This document shows positions 5,578-11,829 of a stretch of DNA of 11,829 bases, piece after piece. The translations under genes and the position numbers were made by a program. The notes below the pieces were generated by a model. It was not told the origin of the DNA and ran no database searches. It saw only the letters and a list, made by a program, of their open reading frames with translations. Position 1 is the first letter of the stretch, and each line of letters begins with the position of its first letter. This DNA is from an uncultured Bacteroidota bacterium (GTDB lineage Bacteria; Bacteroidota; Bacteroidia; Chitinophagales; Chitinophagaceae): the NCBI GenBank assembly GCA_903905685.1, contig CAIVHI010000479.1, positions 1 through 11,829 of the forward strand. Reading direction: 5' to 3'.

Positions 5578-7977
5578 ATGACGGTTTCATACCAATGGTT
5601 GTCGGAATACCTGCCAACATCCGTGCCACTGAATGAATTGTGCCAAATACTTACAGCTATAGGTTTGGAAGTGGAAGGCACGGAACAGGTGGAACAAGTG
5701 AAAGGCAGCTTGGAAGGCTTGGTAATAGGCGAAGTGCTGACTTGCGGAAGGCATCCGAATGCCGACAAACTGAGCGTGACGACGGTAAACATCGGGGCAT
5801 CAGCCCCCGTGCAGATAGTATGCGGTGCCCCCAATGTGGCTGCCGGACAAAAAGTGGTGGTGGCACCTGTGGGCACTACCGTTTACCCAACGGCTGGAGA
5901 ACCCTTCTTAATCAAAAAGGCAAAAATAAGGGGCGAGGAAAGCTGCGGGATGATTTGCGCCGACGATGAAATTGGCCTTGGTGCCGACCATTCGGGCATC
6001 ATCATTTTGCCCGAAAGTGCTACGCCCGGCACAATGGCCGCTGCCTACTACAAAATTTCGGTTCCCCAAACCGCCATTCACATCGGCCTCACACCCAACC
6101 GCTCCGACGCCAATAGCCATATTGGCGTGGCCAAGGATGTATGCGCCTATTTGTCGCACCATAAAAAAACTACCGTCCGGGTATCGGCACCCACTACTAC
6201 ACTGAACGTACCTAAGGCAGCAGGACCCGTGAGCGTAACCATCGCTGATGCCGATGCCTGCAAAAGGTATGCAGGCTTGTATATAAAAGGCGTTAAAGTG
6301 GCTCCTTCGCCCGACTGGTTGCTGCAGCGGTTGAAAACCATTGGCGTGCGCAGCATCAACAACATTGTGGACGTCACTAACTTTGTGTTGCATGAATTCG
6401 GCCAACCCCTACATGCTTTTGATGCCGAGAAGATAGGCGGAGGCAACATTACCGTGCAATGTCTGCCTGAAGGCACCCCATTCTTGGGTTTGGATGGGAA
6501 AGAGCGCAAGCTCATTGCCACCGACCTCATGATTTGCGATGCAAATGGCCCTCTAGCCATGGGCGGTGTGTTTGGTGGATTGGATAGTGGTATTGCGGAT
6601 TCCAGTTGCAACATTTTCTTGGAGAGCGCCTATTTCAATTCCCTCTACGTGCGCCGCAGCTCGATGCACCACATTTTACGTACCGATGCCGCCCAACATT
6701 TCGAAAAGGGTGTAGACATTAACAATGTGATTCCTGCCCTATTGCGGGCGGCCGAAATGGTGTTACAACTTGCCGGGGGCGAAATAGTAGGAGGCATTGT
6801 AGACGTGTATCCTGATGCAGTTGATGAAAACCAAGTAATTACAGACTATAACTATATCCGCAGGCTAAGTGGCAAGCATTATTCCGACTCAGATGTAGAC
6901 GGCATTTTGACTGCTCTGGGTTTCGGAATCGAAAAAACGGGAGACCGGCTGACTATCACCGTGCCCACCAACAAACCCGATGTGACCCAACCTGCCGACT
7001 TGGTGGAAGAGGTGTTGCGGATAGACGGTTTGAACAACATCAATATCCCATCGATGTTGATAGCGCCGCTCGTGAAATCCATCCCGAACGACAGACAATT
7101 GAAGGAACACCTTTCGGAGTTGTTATGTGGATTGGGTGCCATGGAAATCATCACTAACTCTATTGTGAACAGCAAGTATTACCCCGACCGTACCGACTTG
7201 GTAAGGATGCTGAACAGCCTGACCAGCGAGCTGGATGTGATGCGCCCTAGCCTCACGGAGAGCGGATTGGAGGTAGTAAACTACAACCGCAACCGCAAAA
7301 ACGGAGACCTATTCCTCTTCGAATTCGGCAATGTGTATCGCACGGTAAACGGCTCCAACATTCAGGAACAGCAACTCGGCATTTGGACCACGGGCAACCG
7401 GGTAGCCACCGGCTGGGAGCACAAAGCCGTGGCCCATACCATATATTATTTGAAGGGCGTCATCAACCTGCTGGCGGCTCATAGCGGCATTGCCAATTTG
7501 ACTGAAACCATTGATGAGGGCTGCATTGTTTTCAAAATAAAGAACAAAAAAGTGGCCACCGTTGCAGCCGTTACGGCTGCACGATTGGCAGAATTCGATA
7601 TCAAGCAAGACGTATATACGGCTTCGATTCAGTGGGACGAATGGTATAAGGCCGCGCAACAAGCCAAGACCGTTTTCAAGGAAATACCGAAGTACCCTAC
7701 GGTGTCTAGAGATTTGGCCTTGGTGGTAGATGATGGTTTGGCGTATGACGATGTAGCGGCCGCCACCGAAAAACTGCAACTGCCGGCATTACAGTCGTTC
7801 GAACTGTTTGATGTGTTTGAAAGTGACAAATTGGGTGCAGGCAAGAAGTCGTTTGCACTGAACTTCACCTTCCGCTTGGACGACCGGACGCTTACCGATG
7901 CAGAGACGGATGGCATGATGGCGCAAATTGCCGATATTTACAGAACCCAATTGTCTGCCCAAATTCGCGAGAAATGA
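5578..7977 (+). CDS. pheT: Phenylalanyl-tRNA synthetase beta subunit
   Basis: This 799-residue protein is the beta chain of the (alpha-beta)2 enzyme that charges tRNA-Phe; it carries tRNA-binding and editing functions while PheS carries aminoacylation. Its length is typical. Domains in order: an N-terminal tRNA-binding (EMAP-like) domain at about 40-155 with HPNADKL (59-65) and VCGAPN (81-86); the B3/B4 editing domain at about 200-400; the B5 domain at about 415-485, beginning near YNYIRRLSGK; the catalytic-like core; and a C-terminal FDX-ACB anticodon-binding domain at about 705-799 (YPTVSRDLALVVDD). The ATG at 5578 gives the normal MTVSYQWLSEYL start. pheS is not adjacent, as is common in Bacteroidota. 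The stop overlaps the next start as ATGA, and the gene heads a tightly coupled operon. Confidence 0.97.
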   Translation: MTVSYQWLSEYLPTSVPLNELCQILTAIGLEVEGTEQVEQVKGSLEGLVIGEVLTCGRHPNADKLSVTTVNIGASAPVQIVCGAPNVAAGQKVVVAPVGTTVYPTAGEPFLIKKAKIRGEESCGMICADDEIGLGADHSGIIILPESATPGTMAAAYYKISVPQTAIHIGLTPNRSDANSHIGVAKDVCAYLSHHKKTTVRVSAPTTTLNVPKAAGPVSVTIADADACKRYAGLYIKGVKVAPSPDWLLQRLKTIGVRSINNIVDVTNFVLHEFGQPLHAFDAEKIGGGNITVQCLPEGTPFLGLDGKERKLIATDLMICDANGPLAMGGVFGGLDSGIADSSCNIFLESAYFNSLYVRRSSMHHILRTDAAQHFEKGVDINNVIPALLRAAEMVLQLAGGEIVGGIVDVYPDAVDENQVITDYNYIRRLSGKHYSDSDVDGILTALGFGIEKTGDRLTITVPTNKPDVTQPADLVEEVLRIDGLNNINIPSMLIAPLVKSIPNDRQLKEHLSELLCGLGAMEIITNSIVNSKYYPDRTDLVRMLNSLTSELDVMRPSLTESGLEVVNYNRNRKNGDLFLFEFGNVYRTVNGSNIQEQQLGIWTTGNRVATGWEHKAVAHTIYYLKGVINLLAAHSGIANLTETIDEGCIVFKIKNKKVATVAAVTAARLAEFDIKQDVYTASIQWDEWYKAAQQAKTVFKEIPKYPTVSRDLALVVDDGLAYDDVAAATEKLQLPALQSFELFDVFESDKLGAGKKSFALNFTFRLDDRTLTDAETDGMMAQIADIYRTQLSAQIREK

Positions 7978-8243
7978 AGCCACTGGAGCAACTGAACGAA
8001 AAAGTAGGCTTGCTGCTGAAAAAAACAGCCGCCCTCGAAAAAGAAAATGCCCTATTGAAGGGCACCATAGCCAAGCACCAAGAAGAGCTACGGAAGACAC
8101 GTCAAAACTCGGGCAGCATGGATGCCGTTGGAGCATTGTTGGCATCGGACGCGGTTGGCGACGAGGATAAAAAAGAGATGCGCGCAAAGCTGGACGTGGT
8201 GATTGGGGAAATAGATAAAATTCTGGCTACCCTGAATGATTAA
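7974..8243 (+). CDS. Small coiled-coil protein downstream of pheT (ZapB-like in character)
   Basis: This 89-residue cytosolic protein begins with a strongly heptad-patterned, Leu/Lys/Glu-rich coiled coil (residues 4-45, LNEKVGLLLKKTAALEKENALLKG). A Ser/Asp-rich break and a second amphipathic helix (about 64-88, DKKEMRAKLDVVIGEIDKIL) follow. It has no signal peptide, membrane segment or enzyme motif. The ATG overlaps the pheT stop as ATGA, so translation is coupled. In many Bacteroidota a similar small coiled-coil gene follows pheT and precedes zapA and rny, which suggests a link to cell division. Here the next gene is not zapA. The ZapB-like label describes size and coiled coil only; no homology is claimed. 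Confidence 0.75.
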   Translation: MKPLEQLNEKVGLLLKKTAALEKENALLKGTIAKHQEELRKTRQNSGSMDAVGALLASDAVGDEDKKEMRAKLDVVIGEIDKILATLND

Positions 8244-8796
8244 GCGCGTAATGGTGATGCTGGCCGTTTGTGCCGCTATGGCTTGCAACCAAGAGCGGCA
8301 ACCGTGCCTCACGCCCACCACCGCCAGTTTCAACATAGAGTTCATTCATCTCACTACGGACACCACGACCGTCGCCACCGACACGTCGCTTCCCAGTGCT
8401 GCCTTCATACCGATGAACGGTACAGGGAGCTCCTACGTCTATTTTTACCCCCAACAGGCTACTTTCACATTGTCGTTATCGGCAGAGACAGACTCGTGCA
8501 AGTGGGTGTTTGTGCCCGATTCTGCCAACCGGTCGCAACAGCCCGATGGCAACCTTGCACAATGGATCTCGCTGCTTTTTCAAGACTCCCTGGCCTCGCA
8601 AGCCGACACCATGACGTTTTATTATAAGCGCAACCTCACCTTTTTGTCGAATGCATGTGGCTATGCTTACTTTTATAGCCTTGATTCTGCACACAGCACA
8701 CAGCACAATGTGGACTCCCTCAAAATCAATAATACCAGTGTAACGAACAATGTCAATACCACGCAGCTCAAAATATATATCCACCCCGATTATTAG
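8236..8796 (+). CDS. DUF6452 family lipoprotein
   Basis: This 186-residue predicted lipoprotein has a short basic start (MIKR), a hydrophobic stretch and the lipobox AMAC with Cys17 as lipidation site, so it should be anchored in the periplasm or outer membrane. The rest is Thr/Ser-rich and strand-rich. The C-terminal part, MTFYYKRNLTFLSNACGY (about 132-149) and then LKIYI near the end, fits the Bacteroidota family I know as DUF6452, whose members share the '...F.S.ACGY...' block. Its function is unknown. The start overlaps the stop of the coiled-coil gene by 8 bases. It is followed, with a 47-base overlap, by a DUF6048 gene, its usual partner in Bacteroidota, where the pair often lies beside an rRNA uracil methyltransferase gene rather than pheT. 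Confidence 0.75.
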   Translation: MIKRVMVMLAVCAAMACNQERQPCLTPTTASFNIEFIHLTTDTTTVATDTSLPSAAFIPMNGTGSSYVYFYPQQATFTLSLSAETDSCKWVFVPDSANRSQQPDGNLAQWISLLFQDSLASQADTMTFYYKRNLTFLSNACGYAYFYSLDSAHSTQHNVDSLKINNTSVTNNVNTTQLKIYIHPDY

Positions 8797-9523
8797 CATT
8801 TTGCTGATTTTGGCGGTATTGCCGGCATTGGCGCAAAACAACGCCGATACGGTGGCGGCTACCGATACGGTAAAGCCCGAGGTGAAGAAACCCGACAAAT
8901 CGGGCCGCCACCTCAGCATTGGTGTAGATGCCTACCACTTGGTTTACAACCACTTTGTTCCCAACCAATCGGGTTATGAATTTACCGCCGACTACTACCT
9001 GAAGAACGACCTGTATGTGGCACTGGAAGGCGGGTTGGGTTCGTCGGACGTTACGTATTCCAACCTGCAATACCATACCGCCAACGGATTCATGAGGTTT
9101 GGCGTGAACCGAAGCCTGTTGTTGCGCACCGATTCGGCCGACTGGAACAACATGTTCATTGGTGCACGGTTGGCGGCGGCAAATGTGACACGGGGCAATG
9201 CTGCCTACACCATAAACGACAGCGTTTGGAGCAATAGCCCAAATACCGGCAGTGTTGCCGGCCGACCATTCGATGCCTATTGGGTGGAACTGCTCACCGG
9301 TGTGCGGGTGAAACTGGTTGGAAACATATCGGCGGGTTGGAACGTGCGCGCCAAATTCATGCTCAACAGCCGGTCGTTTCAAGACCTCGCCCCCTTATAT
9401 ATTGCCGGCTATGGCAGGGGCGACAAAAACTCTGTATTCGACATCAACTTTTTCCTTTGGTATTCCATCAATTGGCAGCGGCGTTGGCAACGGCAACACT
9501 TGAAGGCACCTCCGCCGAAGTAG
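8750..9523 (+). CDS. DUF6048 family beta-barrel-like envelope protein
   Basis: This 257-residue exported protein has an N-terminal signal peptide (residues 1-29, hydrophobic core IISILLILAVLPALA, cleavage after ALA-Q likely). A short charged linker rich in D, T and K follows, then alternating strands typical of small outer-membrane beta-barrels: GRHLSIGVDAYHL (about 52-64), LYVALEGGLG, GFMRFGVNRSLLL, NMFIGARLAAANV, YWVELLTGVRVKL and WNVRAKFML. The pattern matches the Bacteroidota family DUF6048. Its role is unknown, probably in the outer membrane together with the DUF6452 lipoprotein. The ATG at 8750 lies inside the previous gene. Later starts would destroy the signal peptide, so the 47-base overlap appears real. 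The C-terminus is basic and proline-rich (QHLKAPPPK), rather than ending in the aromatic residue common to barrels. Confidence 0.75.
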   Translation: MSIPRSSKYISTPIISILLILAVLPALAQNNADTVAATDTVKPEVKKPDKSGRHLSIGVDAYHLVYNHFVPNQSGYEFTADYYLKNDLYVALEGGLGSSDVTYSNLQYHTANGFMRFGVNRSLLLRTDSADWNNMFIGARLAAANVTRGNAAYTINDSVWSNSPNTGSVAGRPFDAYWVELLTGVRVKLVGNISAGWNVRAKFMLNSRSFQDLAPLYIAGYGRGDKNSVFDINFFLWYSINWQRRWQRQHLKAPPPK

Positions 9524-9566
9524 TCCGGAATACAGGTCGCCTTGAACGGCATTACCGCAAATCCAC

Positions 9567-9574
9567 TAAATTTG
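9567..9574 (+). promoter_or_regulatory. Bacteroidota-type -7 element (TAAATTTG) just before the DUF7935-like gene
   Basis: TAAATTTG matches TAnnTTTG and ends only 7 bases before the ATG at 9582. A weak TTGA lies 21 bases upstream (9542-9545). If used, transcription would begin almost at the start codon. It lies in the only gap (58 bases) of the plus-strand gene run, which supports a new transcription unit here. Confidence 0.4.
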
Positions 9575-9581
9575 TCTCGAT

Positions 9582-10130
9582 ATGGATTTTACATCAACCC
9601 TCACCGACATCCTCAAATACACGATACCGGCACTCATCGTATTGGCGGCATGCTACATGATAGTGGATAAATTTTTGGTATCTGAATACAAGCGGAAACA
9701 GATGGCCATTTTTAAGGACACCCAAGACATAACCCTACGACTGCGTTTGCAGGCTTACGAGCGCATGGTGATGTTTGCAGAGCGCATCGGTCCGCGCCAA
9801 CTCATTCCCCGCGTTTACGACTCCGAGATGACCGTTCGCGATTTGCAGACCGCGATGGTACTGACCATCAAAGCCGAATTTGAACACAACCTTTCTCAAC
9901 AAATCTATTTATCGTCCAACGTGTGGCAAACGGTTGTGGGCGTGAAAGAGCAGGAACTCAACATGATCAACCACCTTTCCCGCACGTTAAACCCCGATGC
10001 GCCTGCGCACGAGTTGCATATGCGGATACTGGAAGTATTGGCCAAGAATGAAGACGAGACACCTACCGAAGTAGCCCTCAAAATAATTCACGACGAGGCC
10101 ACCCGAGTGATGACCTACGGCACCTATTGA
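9582..10130 (+). CDS. DUF7935-like membrane-anchored protein next to the acyl-CoA mutase
   Basis: This 182-residue protein has one N-terminal transmembrane segment (about 10-28, LKYTIPALIVLAACYMIVD), followed by a basic KRKQ stop-transfer region. A helical cytoplasmic domain comes next, with RLRLQAYERMVMFAERIGP (about 53-71) and a Gln/Glu-rich segment (LSQQIYLSSNVWQTVVGVKEQ, about 104-124). It matches the Bacteroidota-restricted hypothetical family I recall as DUF7935, which often precedes a methylmalonyl-CoA mutase large-subunit gene. No catalytic motif is visible and the function is unknown. The start is needed to keep the membrane segment. Its TGA overlaps the TTG start of the mutase, so the two are coupled, and association with the mutase is a reasonable inference but not shown. 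Confidence 0.7.
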   Translation: MDFTSTLTDILKYTIPALIVLAACYMIVDKFLVSEYKRKQMAIFKDTQDITLRLRLQAYERMVMFAERIGPRQLIPRVYDSEMTVRDLQTAMVLTIKAEFEHNLSQQIYLSSNVWQTVVGVKEQELNMINHLSRTLNPDAPAHELHMRILEVLAKNEDETPTEVALKIIHDEATRVMTYGTY

Positions 10131-11713
10131 GCATCAATACCCATAAAACTCCCCCACCTTTGGAACAAAAAATCATCAAGACCGATTCCGGCATCATTAT
10201 AGAGCCCCTGTATTGCCAGCCCATAGCCATGGACGAAAAGCCGGGCGTATTCCCCTTTACCCGTGGTGTGCACCCCGCCATGTATCGCGACAAGCTGTGG
10301 ACGATGCGCCAATATGCCGGGTTTAGCACGGCCGAGGAATCGAACAAGCGGTACCACTTTTTGTTGAGCCAGGGCGTAAGCGGATTGAGTGTTGCGTTCG
10401 ACCTCCCGACGCAGATAGGTTACGACTCTGACCATGCGATGTCGGAAGGGGAAGTGGGCAAGGTGGGTGTGGCTATAGACTCGCTTCGCGACATGGAAAT
10501 CCTGTTTAAGGACATCAAGCTCGCCGACATATCTACTTCAATGACCATCAATGCCACAGCCTACATCCTTTTGGCATTTTACATTGCACTGGCCAAGCAG
10601 CAGGGAGCCGACATCAAGAAGATATCGGGCACCATCCAAAACGACATCCTGAAAGAATATGCCGCCCGCGGCACCTACATCTACCCACCTACCCCATCGA
10701 TGCGGCTGATAACCGACATCTTTGAATATTGCAGCAAGGAAGTGCCCAAGTGGAACACCATCTCGATATCGGGCTACCACATTCGCGAAGCCGGCTCCAA
10801 TGCAGTACAGGAGTTGGCATTTACGCTGGCCAATGGTAAAGCCTATTTACAGGCTGCACAAGCCAAAGGCTTGGATATCAATGTGTTTGCACAAAGGCTA
10901 TCTTTCTTCTTCAATGCCCACAACAACATTTTCGAGGAAGTGGCCAAATTCCGCGCCGCCCGCAGAATGTGGGCCGGCATCACCAAGGAATTGGGTGCCA
11001 CCGACCCACGTGCACAGATGCTGCGCTTCCACACCCAAACCGGTGGCAGCACCCTCACCGCCCACCAGCCCAAGAACAACATTGTGCGCGTCACGCTGCA
11101 AGGGCTGTCGGCAGTGCTGGGTGGCACGCAGTCGCTGCACACCAACGGCTATGACGAAGCCCTGTCGCTACCCACAGAGGAGGCGGCATCGCTCGCCCTG
11201 CGTACCCAGCAGATATTGGCCTACGAAAGTGGCGCCACCGATACCGTAGACCCACTCGCCGGCTCCTACTACGTAGAAGCGCTCACCAATAGAGTAGAGG
11301 CCGACGCCTTGGCCCTCATCAACAAGATAGATGCCATGGGCGGATCGGTAAAAGCCATAGAGAACCGCTTTATGCAGGACGAGATAGCCCGCTCGGCTTA
11401 CGCCTACAACAAAGCCATCGAAGACAAATCGAAAATCATTGTGGGCGTAAACAAATTTACCTCCGACGACATCAACAAAACCCCGGTATTCCGAATAGAC
11501 GACTCTATACGCCGCATCCAAACCGAGAAGCTCAACCAACTACGAGGCAGCCGCGACAACAGTCGCGTTCAAACCTGTCTTAACACCATCAGAGAAAAAG
11601 CCACGACCGGTGACAACCTCATGCCCAGCGTGATAGAAGCCGTAGAAAGCCTTTGCACCTTGGGAGAGATATCGGACGTGCTGCGTGGCATTTGGGGAGA
11701 GTACAGGGGATGA
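10127..11713 (+). CDS. Methylmalonyl-CoA mutase large (catalytic) subunit, without cobalamin-binding domain
   Basis: This 528-residue protein is the TIM-barrel subunit of an adenosylcobalamin-dependent acyl-CoA mutase, interconverting methylmalonyl-CoA and succinyl-CoA in propionate and odd-chain/branched-chain metabolism. Visible blocks are YPFTRGV-like FPFTRGVHP (42-50), LWTMRQYAGFSTAEESN (57-73), GLSVAFDLPTQIGYDSDH (86-103), ILKEYAARGTYIYPP (174-188), SISGYHIREAG (213-223), LRFHTQT (299-305, catalytic-type His302) and GGTQSLHTN (332-340). Tyr63 and Arg181 match the residues that in characterised enzymes select methylmalonyl-CoA over isobutyryl-CoA. It ends at LGEISDVLRGIWGEYRG, where fused enzymes continue into the B12-binding domain, so a separate small subunit is needed. 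The TTG at 10127 overlaps the previous stop as TTGA. TTG 10160 is an alternative; ATG 10229 would remove conserved IIIEPLY. Confidence 0.9.
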   Translation: MSINTHKTPPPLEQKIIKTDSGIIIEPLYCQPIAMDEKPGVFPFTRGVHPAMYRDKLWTMRQYAGFSTAEESNKRYHFLLSQGVSGLSVAFDLPTQIGYDSDHAMSEGEVGKVGVAIDSLRDMEILFKDIKLADISTSMTINATAYILLAFYIALAKQQGADIKKISGTIQNDILKEYAARGTYIYPPTPSMRLITDIFEYCSKEVPKWNTISISGYHIREAGSNAVQELAFTLANGKAYLQAAQAKGLDINVFAQRLSFFFNAHNNIFEEVAKFRAARRMWAGITKELGATDPRAQMLRFHTQTGGSTLTAHQPKNNIVRVTLQGLSAVLGGTQSLHTNGYDEALSLPTEEAASLALRTQQILAYESGATDTVDPLAGSYYVEALTNRVEADALALINKIDAMGGSVKAIENRFMQDEIARSAYAYNKAIEDKSKIIVGVNKFTSDDINKTPVFRIDDSIRRIQTEKLNQLRGSRDNSRVQTCLNTIREKATTGDNLMPSVIEAVESLCTLGEISDVLRGIWGEYRG

Positions 11714-11829
11714 TGGTAGAGGAGCGGAGGACGGAGAGCGCGCATTGAAGTATCGCAACCAATTGCCGTAAATGTTTTTTGCCAAGCCGATAAAACGCCT
11801 TACTTTTGCAGCCATAGCGCGAGGTAGAG
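11714..11829. other. Window-end intergenic segment with outward promoter
   Basis: No terminator hairpin is visible after the mutase stop. The first 35 bases are purine-rich. The segment then carries a consensus promoter (listed separately) reading towards a gene beyond the window. No start codon of that gene can be assigned. Confidence 0.6.
11778..11808 (+). promoter_or_regulatory. Consensus Bacteroidota promoter (TTTG-N19-TACTTTTG)
   Basis: TTTG at 11778-11781 and TACTTTTG at 11801-11808 are separated by exactly 19 bases. This matches both boxes and the spacing of the Bacteroidota primary sigma factor consensus (TTTG, 19-21 bases, TAnnTTTG). Transcription should start near 11813-11815 and run out of the window. 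It is the best promoter in the window and suggests a well-expressed downstream gene or RNA. Confidence 0.75.

Noticed and set aside
5463..5876. 137-codon minus-strand open frame across the pheT start
   Set aside because: It is antisense to the N-terminal tRNA-binding domain of PheT and has no family resemblance.
1..11829. CRISPR array, intact insertion sequence, phage genes or a toxin-antitoxin pair
   Set aside because: No regularly spaced direct repeats, no transposase or integrase motifs, no phage structural genes and no convincing small gene pair were found on either strand.

Overview
The window looks like chromosomal DNA of a member of the Bacteroidota, probably a Chitinophagales/Sphingobacteriales-type environmental species. 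Four things point there. Near-consensus Bacteroidota promoter elements (TAnnTTTG, once with a TTTG box exactly 19 bases upstream) sit before several genes. The DUF6452 and DUF6048 proteins lie as a pair. A DUF7935-like membrane protein lies next to an acyl-CoA mutase large subunit. pheT is not linked to pheS. The genus cannot be fixed from this sequence.

Layout. Positions 1-540 hold a small plus-strand gene for a baeRF/eRF1-domain-like protein, with a promoter element and a strong hairpin terminator. Positions 570-2852 hold two minus-strand genes 60 bases apart: an AlbA_2 (Schlafen-type) domain protein with an unrecognised N-terminal half, then an RsmB/NOL1-NOP2-Sun-type rRNA cytosine methyltransferase. 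Positions 2853-3546 are a 694-base gene-poor stretch; it contains a 132-base element with 11-base perfect terminal inverted repeats flanked by a 3-base direct repeat (MITE-like). Positions 3547-5190 (minus) encode the replicative helicase DnaB, whose C-terminus ends in FDDDIPF, the same tip as the single-stranded DNA-binding protein SSB. Positions 5191-5577 are the divergent dnaB/pheT intergenic region.

From 5578 to the end everything reads on the plus strand. pheT, a small coiled-coil protein, a DUF6452 lipoprotein and a DUF6048 beta-barrel-like envelope protein are linked by start/stop overlaps of 4, 8 and 47 bases, so they form a translationally coupled operon. After a 58-base gap with its own promoter element come a DUF7935-like membrane-anchored protein and the large (catalytic) subunit of a methylmalonyl-CoA mutase, which lacks its cobalamin-binding domain; these two overlap by TTGA. 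The last 116 bases carry a textbook Bacteroidota promoter firing out of the window.

Most of the window is housekeeping: translation, replication, rRNA modification and propionate/branched-chain metabolism. The less ordinary parts are the SSB-like tail on DnaB, the MITE-like element, the AlbA_2 protein with a novel N-terminal region, the stand-alone baeRF-like protein, and the mutase large subunit with no local B12-binding partner. I found no convincing new multi-gene system, and no CRISPR array, tRNA, rRNA or intact transposase.
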